Of a DNA stretch of 64,000 nt, positions 43,049-48,890 are shown one piece after another (position 1 is the first letter of the stretch; each line of letters opens with the position of its first letter). The notes below the pieces were generated by a model. That model was not told the DNA's origin, ran no database searches, and was given only the letters and a program-made list of their open reading frames with translations. The DNA is from JAABUE01 sp034435215. GTDB lineage: Bacteria > Chloroflexota > Anaerolineae > Anaerolineales > Villigracilaceae. The translations under genes and the position numbers were made by a program. The stretch spans positions 13,277 through 77,276 of the forward strand of contig DAOTXM010000492.1 of NCBI GenBank assembly GCA_034435215.1. Direction: 5' to 3'.

Positions 43049-44356
43049 ATGACAACCAAAACAGTGATGGTGATCGGGGCCGGGATCGCCGGCCTGACAG
43101 CCGCCTACCAGCTCAAGAAGGCAGGGCACAACGTTCTGGTCCTGGACATGAACAACTACGTTGGCGGGCGCATGGCCAACGTCGAATGGGAAGGCTTCCT
43201 GGTGGATATCGGGGCGAAATTCGTCACCACCGCCGACAAGTCGCTGTTGAAGATGGTCGAGGAGCTGGGGTTGAGCGACCAGATGGTCAAATCGACGGAA
43301 GGATTGACGATCACGATCTACCGGGATGGCAAGTTACATAGCGCCAATTTCCTGTCGATCCCCTCCTATTTTGGCTGGAGCGGTGTCTCTCTCAAGGCGC
43401 GCCTGGCAATGCTCAAACTGCTGCCGTATTTCCTGAAAGTAGGCAAGTTGGAGAGCGTTTATCACCTGGAGCGTGCTGCCTTGCCGGATGTGGATGAAAC
43501 CTACGAACAGTTCTTCAAAGAGCACATCAGTGAGGAAATGTTCGAATATTGGGCTATTCCCATGTTCGAAACCATGTGCGCCTACACAGGCGAGGATGTT
43601 TCACGCAAGGCTTTCCTGGCAATGATGATGAGCTACCTGAACGCCGACTCGGTCACGTTCCGGGATGGGATCGGGGTACTTCCGAAAAAACTGGCGGAGC
43701 AGGTCGAAGTCGAGCTGACGGCCCGGGTGAACGGGATCAGGATGGAGCAGGATGGAAGCGGTGTGGACGTCCGCTATAGCGTAGACGGCAAATCGAAAAC
43801 GGTCGGCGCGGACCGTGTGATTGTCGCCGTTCCCGGGAACCACGTCCTGCCCCTGTTGGAGGACCCGCGGCCCGCCTGGCAGGCATTCTTCCCCAAGGTG
43901 CACTACAGCACCGGGGCGCTGCACTACCACATCGCAGAGACGGACTATCGGCCGCCCGTCAAAGGGACGTTCGTGCCGCGTTCGACAGGGCTGCCGATCA
44001 ACAGCGTGGCCTTCGAGCGCCACCAGGACGGGCGCTGGCTGATGTTGACCGATCCGAGCGTATACACCTTCGACATGGCGCAGGACCCGGACATGCTGGC
44101 TGCGCAGGCGCAGGAGGTGGCCTGCACCATCTTCCCGGCATTGAAAGGGACCTTCCGCGCACACCGCATCTTCAAATGGCGCGACAAACTGCCCACCTTC
44201 CGTCCCGGCTACCTGGATGCACTGGCGCGCTTCTGGGAGAACCCGCAGGAGGGACCGGTCTATTTCTGCGGCGACTGCTTTGCCGGGCCGAGCACGGGCG
44301 GAGCGTTATACACCGGCATGGAATGCGCGGAACGTGTGCTCCAATCTTTTGGGTAG
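43049..44356 (+). CDS. FAD-dependent amine oxidase / protoporphyrinogen oxidase-like protein
   Basis: A 435-residue flavoprotein. The N-terminal dinucleotide fold is VMVIGAGIAGLTAAYQLKKAG (residues 6-26), followed by the GGRMANVEWEGFLVDIGAKF stretch of the amine-oxidase/HemY superfamily. The C-terminal FAD motif is YFCGDCFAGPSTGGALYTGMECAERV. The substrate is unknown; carotenoid, porphyrin and amine substrates all occur in this superfamily. TTGGAG precedes the ATG. It stands alone in front of the SOS-like cluster with a 93-bp gap. Confidence 0.85.
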   Translation: MTTKTVMVIGAGIAGLTAAYQLKKAGHNVLVLDMNNYVGGRMANVEWEGFLVDIGAKFVTTADKSLLKMVEELGLSDQMVKSTEGLTITIYRDGKLHSANFLSIPSYFGWSGVSLKARLAMLKLLPYFLKVGKLESVYHLERAALPDVDETYEQFFKEHISEEMFEYWAIPMFETMCAYTGEDVSRKAFLAMMMSYLNADSVTFRDGIGVLPKKLAEQVEVELTARVNGIRMEQDGSGVDVRYSVDGKSKTVGADRVIVAVPGNHVLPLLEDPRPAWQAFFPKVHYSTGALHYHIAETDYRPPVKGTFVPRSTGLPINSVAFERHQDGRWLMLTDPSVYTFDMAQDPDMLAAQAQEVACTIFPALKGTFRAHRIFKWRDKLPTFRPGYLDALARFWENPQEGPVYFCGDCFAGPSTGGALYTGMECAERVLQSFG

Positions 44357-44412
44357 TACCCTTTTTACCGAAGTGGAACCTGTGTCTTTGTCAGCTGAAG
44401 TTCAACTTGCAC

Positions 44413-44442
44413 TTGACTAAAGAACATTTGTTCTAATATAAT
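44413..44442 (+). promoter_or_regulatory. Promoter with embedded LexA-type SOS box
   Basis: TTGACT (44413-44418), an 18-bp spacer and a perfect TATAAT (44437-44442). The spacer contains AGAACATTTGTTCT (44421-44434), a perfect GAAC-N4-GTTC dyad one base from the gram-positive LexA consensus core GAACATATGTTC. The start codon lies 7 nt after the -10 box, so the message is probably leaderless. Confidence 0.8.
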
Positions 44443-44449
44443 TCTAAAC

Positions 44450-44872
44450 ATGTTCCTGCTCCCATCCCGCCTGCGCAAGCTCCTGCAAAGGGCCAAGGGG
44501 TCGGATTCGCGCACCTTCAGCGCGGACCAGGAGTTGTTGGCCGCCATTCAAGAAGCTGCGCAAGCACAGGGCCGCAGCGAAGAAGAAATCTGGATGGACT
44601 TTGCCAGGGCCGGCCGGGAACAGTACCGGCAGAGTGGCGCGCTGGAAGCCCGCTGGGATTCGCTCTCGGAACGCGAGCAGGAGGTCACGGCACTGGCCTG
44701 CATGGGGTACAGGAACTACGAAATCGCCAAAACCCTGGGCATCTCCCACGAAACGGTCAAGACTCATTTGCAGAATGTCTTCATCAAATTCGATATCCAC
44801 AGCCGCAAGGAACTGCGCCTGGCGCTCAGGGATTGGCGCTTCGATGAGTGGTGGGAGGATCGCAGCCCATAA
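44450..44872 (+). CDS. LuxR-type HTH protein under a LexA-like box
   Basis: A 140-residue protein with a C-terminal GerE/LuxR DNA-binding domain (about 76-133: LSEREQEVTALACMGYRNYE, then IAKTLGISHETVKTHLQNVF). The first 70 residues are charged and helical, with no receiver or ligand-binding domain recognised. The promoter carries a LexA-type dyad and sits directly on the ATG. A terminator-like hairpin separates it from the RecA-like gene downstream, which it may regulate. Confidence 0.88.
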   Translation: MFLLPSRLRKLLQRAKGSDSRTFSADQELLAAIQEAAQAQGRSEEEIWMDFARAGREQYRQSGALEARWDSLSEREQEVTALACMGYRNYEIAKTLGISHETVKTHLQNVFIKFDIHSRKELRLALRDWRFDEWWEDRSP

Positions 44873-44946
44873 GCAGCTATAGGGGGTGAAATTGCTCCGC
44901 CCCCACCCCTGCCTCCCCCAACGGCCTACCCCGAAAATCCCCCGCA

Positions 44947-44974
44947 CAATCCCCTGGCAGGGGATTGTTTTTTC
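44947..44974 (+). terminator. Terminator between the LuxR-type and RecA-like genes
   Basis: CAATCCCCTG pairs with CAGGGGATTG, followed by TTTTTT. A partial stop or attenuator is possible because the following genes run in the same direction. Confidence 0.8.
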
Positions 44975-44993
44975 ATGCGTCCAACTTTATGCT
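44965..44993 (+). promoter_or_regulatory. Weak candidate promoter for the RecA-like gene
   Basis: TTGTTT, a 17-bp spacer and TATGCT (44988-44993), with the ATG 6 nt later. This is the same leaderless spacing as at 44450, but the -35 box is weak and overlaps the terminator tail. Confidence 0.35.
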
Positions 44994-44999
44994 GAGAAT

Positions 45000-45527
45000 A
45001 TGAACAAATTTTCTATATTACAACCCGGTCGTTGGACGCTGGCCCCTTTGCCGCGACATGAGCAACGGGAACAGGTGCTGGCTTGCATCGCAACCCTGGC
45101 GCTGGAAGGACCGGTCCTAGTTCTGGACGGCGGCGTGCTTTTCAATGTCTACAGGGTCGTGATGGCAGCCCACGGCCAGACGCGCCTCCTGAACCGCATC
45201 CGCTTCGCGCGCGCCTTCACCTGTTACCAGATAGTCGCCCTGCTCGAGCGTACGCCCGCCGAAGAGTTTTTCGTAGTCATTCTGGATTTGCTGGCGACTT
45301 TCCAGGATGAGAACGTACCCGCGGGCGAGCGCCTGCGCCTGTTGAAAACCTGCCTGCCGCACTTAACCCGCTTGAGCCGCCCACGCGGAGCGCTGGTTAG
45401 CGTGGGGCCGATTGCCAACATGCCGCCTGAATCCCGACCCCTGTTCCAGCTTCTTGAACGGGAAGCCGCGCAAGTGGTTGGATGGCAAACGCCCGCGCTC
45501 CCCGAGGGGCCTGCCAGACTCTTTTGA
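45000..45527 (+). CDS. RecA/RadA-like protein lacking a Walker A loop
   Basis: A 175-residue protein that looks like the core of a RecA-superfamily ATPase. It has a first strand GPVLVLDGGVLFNVY where RecA has its P-loop, then RIRFARAFTCYQIVALLE, the strand FFVVILDLLATF in the Walker B position with Asp, and ALVSVGPI near the end. There is no GxxxxGK[ST], so ATP binding is unlikely or altered. Similar truncated RecA-like proteins are known next to inactivated family-B polymerases in archaea. It is the first of three closely spaced genes and is probably a partner of the polymerase homologue. Confidence 0.7.
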   Translation: MNKFSILQPGRWTLAPLPRHEQREQVLACIATLALEGPVLVLDGGVLFNVYRVVMAAHGQTRLLNRIRFARAFTCYQIVALLERTPAEEFFVVILDLLATFQDENVPAGERLRLLKTCLPHLTRLSRPRGALVSVGPIANMPPESRPLFQLLEREAAQVVGWQTPALPEGPARLF

Positions 45528-45528
45528 A

Positions 45529-45795
45529 ATGGGCCGCAATCTTCCCTCCATCACACAGGTCTTCCAGGAAGACAAAGAGTATCTTGTCCGCTTCCGCCGC
45601 CTGCTGCCCCGGCACGAGCACTGGATCATCGACGAGCTGCTGGCTTTCGCCCACCGGCACATCCCCGCGGTTGCTTATGCCGGGCATCCCCTGCCGTTCG
45701 TCATGTTCCTGCTGGCCATGCTGGTCGAACAACACAAGCAACTCAAACGGCTGGAAGACGCGCTACATGCCATAAAAGAAGGGCGAAATGGGTGA
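45529..45795 (+). CDS. Small protein between the RecA-like and PolB-like genes
   Basis: Product of 88 residues, not recognised. It is basic and helical (FQEDKEYLVRFRRLLPRHEH, a hydrophobic middle AVAYAGHPLPFVMFLLAMLV, then a charged tail). It starts one base after the stop of the RecA-like gene and overlaps the polymerase homologue by 8 bp, so the three proteins are probably made together. It may be a linker or DNA-binding subunit. Confidence 0.75.
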   Translation: MGRNLPSITQVFQEDKEYLVRFRRLLPRHEHWIIDELLAFAHRHIPAVAYAGHPLPFVMFLLAMLVEQHKQLKRLEDALHAIKEGRNG

Positions 45796-48121
45796 TTACA
45801 CCGGCTGGCTGCTGGACCTGTACACCCATCCGCGTGACGGCCTGGTGCTCTGGCTGCTGTGCGACGACACCCGCCGGCGCCGCTTCCGGCAGGATTTCCC
45901 GGTCACGTTCTACGCCGCCGGCCCCGACCAGCGCCTGCGCGCGCTGTGGAAATTTCTGCGCGACCAGCCTGTGCAGGTCGAACTCTCCCGCGAAGAGCGG
46001 CGGGACTTGTTCTGCGGTCCGGTCACAGTGCTGGCGGCGCGCGTCCGGAATCCGCACCAACAGCCTGGCCTGTTCTGGCAGGTTGCGCGCCGGTTCCCGG
46101 ATTTGAACTTTTACAACGCCGATATCCCCATCCATCTGCACCATGCCGCGGCCTATGGCACCTTCCCGCTGGCGCGCTGCCGTACGCAAACAGACGGGCA
46201 GGGGAACATCGTTCACGTCGAAATGCTGGACTCGCCCTGGAAGCTGCACTCCCGCCCACCGCCGTTGCGCACTCTGACGGTCGAACCCGATGCCGATCCC
46301 TTCCACGCTTCGCCCAGGCGCCTGGTCCTGCGTACCGCGCTCGGGCATTTTTCCATCCCCCTGGAACCCCGCGCGGACCTGCTGCGGACGTTACAGGAAC
46401 GCCTCCTGCGCTACGACCCTGATCTGCTGTTGACTGCCTGGGGTGACACCTGGCTGCTGCCAAAGTTATTGGAATGGGCCGAACAGCATAAAATGCGCCT
46501 GCCTCTCAACCGCGAACTGGGCGCAGGCGTGGTCCGGCGCGCCGAGCGCTCCTATTTTGCCTACGGGCAGGTTATCTATCGGGGACAGCAGGTCAAGCTG
46601 TTTGGGCGCTACCATATCGATATCCACAACGCAGTCATGTACCGCGATTACGGCCTGGACGGCATTTGGGAACTGGCGCGCGTCACCTCCCTGCCTGTGC
46701 AAACCGTGGCGCGTGTCTCACCGGGGACGGGCATCTCCGCCATGCAGATTGTCACCGCCTTGCGGGAGAACATCCTCGTTCCCTGGCACAAGCAGGAACC
46801 AGAAGCGCTGCGCTCCGCGGCCGGGCAGTCCCGCACGGACCTGGGCGGCCTGGTTGCCCAGCCGCCGGTCGGCCTGCACCGCGATGTGGCGGAGATCGAT
46901 TTCATCTCCATGTATCCCAGTATCATGCGCCACTTCAACATCTCGCCGGAATTGGTGGGGGTGCCGGGCAATGAACCTGGCTTGGTCCCCAAGACGCTGG
47001 CGCCCCTGCTGGACAAGCGCGTTGCCCTCAAGCGGGCTCTCATGACGCTGCCAAAGGACGACCCCAACTACGTGCGCTTCAAGGCCTGTGCTTCCGCGCA
47101 CAAGTGGCTGCTGGTCACCTGCTTCGGTTACCTGGGATACAAGAACGCCCGCTTCGGGCGCATCGAGGCGCATGAAGCGGTCACCGCCTTGGGGCGCGAA
47201 GTCCTTTTGCAGGCCAAGGAAGTCGCGGAAGGCATGGGTTTCACGGTGCTGCATATGTACGTGGACGGCCTTTGGATCAAGAAAGAAGGCTGCAAAACGG
47301 TCAAGGACTTCGAGGCTTTGCTGCTCTCGATCCACGAGCGGACAGGTCTCCCCATTGCGCTGGATGGCGTCTTCCGCTGGATCGCCTTCCTGCCATCCAG
47401 GCAGGATGCGCGCCTCTCGGTCGCCAATCGCTATTTCGGTGTCCTCCAGGATGGCTCGACCAAGGAGCGTGGCATCGAACTGCGCCGCCAGGATACGCCG
47501 CCCTTCGTGGCGAAGGTACAGAGAAAAATACTGAATATCCTGGCGCGGGCGGAGGATGCACGCGATTTGCCCTTTTATCTCCCCGAGATCCGGACGCTCG
47601 TGAACGAAGGGTTGGATGCTTTACGGCGCGGGGGGATTCCTTTGGAAGAACTCATCGTCCGCCAGCGCCTGAGCCGCGAACTGGACGCGTATCGCATGCC
47701 TTCGCCCGCCGCCCGCGCCGCCGCGCAATTGAGGGAAATCGGCAGGAATTTGCGGCCAGGGCAATCGGTGCGTTTGCTGTACATACGCGGTGAACCGAAT
47801 GTCCGCGCCTGGGATTTGCCCACAGCGCCCGATCCGGCAGAGATCGACCTGGCCTGTTATCGGAAATTATTGTTAGAAGCGGTACAGGCGATTCTAGAAC
47901 CGATACAGGAAAGTAAGAATCTTTTCCCTTATCAAATTCCACTTCCAAACCTGGAGGAGAATCCTTTGGTTGAGTTCCCTAGCGTAGATTTGTCATTGCG
48001 AGCCGGTCTTTGGCGAAGCAATCTCCTTGGGATAAGGGAAACCCCGGCAAAAGGGAGATTGCTTCAGGAAAACCACTCTCGTAATGACACCCTTTTGGTA
48101 GATAGCATTAGCGTACGATGA
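45788..48121 (+). CDS. Family-B DNA polymerase homologue, probably catalytically altered
   Basis: A 777-residue protein with the palm and thumb motifs of B-family polymerases: motif A EIDFISMYPSIM (about 369-380, Asp present), motif B region HKWLLVTCFGYLGYKNARFG (438-457), and thumb-like ANRYFGVLQDG and GIELRRQD. Motif C, normally YGDTDS, reads YVDGLW (Tyr491-Val-Asp493-Gly-Leu495), so the second metal-binding Asp is lost. The FDIET exonuclease motif is not found and Exo II reads AWGDTWLLP. Inactivated B-family polymerases in operons with RecA-like genes are described in archaea, and this looks like a bacterial relative. The last 43 residues are a translated dispersed repeat. Confidence 0.85.
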   Translation: MGDYTGWLLDLYTHPRDGLVLWLLCDDTRRRRFRQDFPVTFYAAGPDQRLRALWKFLRDQPVQVELSREERRDLFCGPVTVLAARVRNPHQQPGLFWQVARRFPDLNFYNADIPIHLHHAAAYGTFPLARCRTQTDGQGNIVHVEMLDSPWKLHSRPPPLRTLTVEPDADPFHASPRRLVLRTALGHFSIPLEPRADLLRTLQERLLRYDPDLLLTAWGDTWLLPKLLEWAEQHKMRLPLNRELGAGVVRRAERSYFAYGQVIYRGQQVKLFGRYHIDIHNAVMYRDYGLDGIWELARVTSLPVQTVARVSPGTGISAMQIVTALRENILVPWHKQEPEALRSAAGQSRTDLGGLVAQPPVGLHRDVAEIDFISMYPSIMRHFNISPELVGVPGNEPGLVPKTLAPLLDKRVALKRALMTLPKDDPNYVRFKACASAHKWLLVTCFGYLGYKNARFGRIEAHEAVTALGREVLLQAKEVAEGMGFTVLHMYVDGLWIKKEGCKTVKDFEALLLSIHERTGLPIALDGVFRWIAFLPSRQDARLSVANRYFGVLQDGSTKERGIELRRQDTPPFVAKVQRKILNILARAEDARDLPFYLPEIRTLVNEGLDALRRGGIPLEELIVRQRLSRELDAYRMPSPAARAAAQLREIGRNLRPGQSVRLLYIRGEPNVRAWDLPTAPDPAEIDLACYRKLLLEAVQAILEPIQESKNLFPYQIPLPNLEENPLVEFPSVDLSLRAGLWRSNLLGIRETPAKGRLLQENHSRNDTLLVDSISVR
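47991..48089. repeat. Dispersed palindromic repeat, family A copy 3, inside a reading frame
   Basis: It begins TGTCATTGCGAGCCGG and ends CTCTCGTAATGACA, with inner arms GGCGAAGCAATCTCC and GGGAGATTGCTTC. It is translated as the C-terminus of the polymerase homologue (from about residue 735) and places the polymerase stop on the start of the TIR-like gene. Confidence 0.9.
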
Positions 48122-48654
48122 ACAGCCAGCAAAAACCAAACAAGTCCAGGGTTTTCGTCATCCACGGCCGGGATGAAGGGATGCGCCGCGCGCTCTTCGA
48201 TTTCTTGCGTTCCATCGATTTGAAGCCCATCGAGTGGAACGAAGCCGTTGCGCTGACCGGAAAACCGTCTCCATTTGTGGGCGAAATCCTGGATGCGGCC
48301 ATGCAGTATGCACAGGCCATTCTCGTACTCTTTACCGGTGACGACCAGGCGCGGCTGAGGGATGAATTCCTGTCGTGCAATGATCCCGCTTATGAAAGGG
48401 AGACCACTCCACAGTCCAGGCCGAACGTGATCTTCGAAGCCGGTCTGGCCTTGGGGAAATATCCTGAGCGCACTATCCTCGTCCAGGTTGGAAATCTCAG
48501 ACCGTTCAGCGATATTGCCGGCCGGTATCTGATCCGGCTGAAGAATACTTCCAAGTCCAGGCAGGAGCTGGCGTTGCGCCTGCGACTTGCGGGCTGCGAA
48601 GTGGATCTCTCTGGGACAGACTGGCATGATGCCGGGACGTTTCCGGTGAAATAA
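48118..48654 (+). CDS. TIR-like nucleotide-binding protein
   Basis: A 178-residue protein of the predicted nucleotide-binding TIR-like family (CAP12/Pycsar-type TIR, PF10137-like). It has RVFVIHGRDEGMRRALFDFL (9-29), the AILVLFTGDDQARL strand (67-80) and RPNVIFEAGLALG (101-113), in which Glu107 matches the catalytic Glu of TIR NADases. No transmembrane or second-messenger domain is attached. Its ATG overlaps the polymerase stop (ATGA), so it is probably translated after it. A role in NAD+ depletion during defence or damage is inferred from family members. Confidence 0.85.
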   Translation: MNSQQKPNKSRVFVIHGRDEGMRRALFDFLRSIDLKPIEWNEAVALTGKPSPFVGEILDAAMQYAQAILVLFTGDDQARLRDEFLSCNDPAYERETTPQSRPNVIFEAGLALGKYPERTILVQVGNLRPFSDIAGRYLIRLKNTSKSRQELALRLRLAGCEVDLSGTDWHDAGTFPVK

Positions 48655-48657
48655 AGG

Positions 48658-48718
48658 CGTCCCGAAGATTGAATTTGAGATTATTTGCTTTTTCGCGAAA
48701 AACCTTCGGGACGTTTTT
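48658..48718 (+). terminator. Hairpin terminator after the TIR-like gene
   Basis: CGTCCCGAAG (48658-48667) pairs with CTTCGGGACG (48704-48713), followed by TTTTT, with a 36-nt loop containing a smaller stem. It ends the putative SOS cluster. Confidence 0.75.
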
Positions 48719-48776
48719 GATAAGAAAGCCTTCCCGTCGATTGGACAGGAAGGCCTATCAAACTTTTCTACGCAAA

Positions 48777-48887
48777 TGTCATTACCTCACCAAAGTACGG
48801 CGGGGTTGCGAGGAGGGCGTTCTTCCCGCAAAGCAATTCCCTTCTGCAATGAGATTGCTTCGCCGCTACGCGGCTTGCAATGACATA
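48777..48887. repeat. Dispersed palindromic repeat, family A copy 4
   Basis: It begins TGTCATTACCTC and ends GGCTTGCAATGACATA, with the inner arm GAGATTGCTTCGCCGC. It lies 3 bp after the stop of the PPDK gene and may help end its transcript. The segment 48719-48776 holds nothing recognisable. Confidence 0.8.
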
Positions 48888-48890
48888 TGT

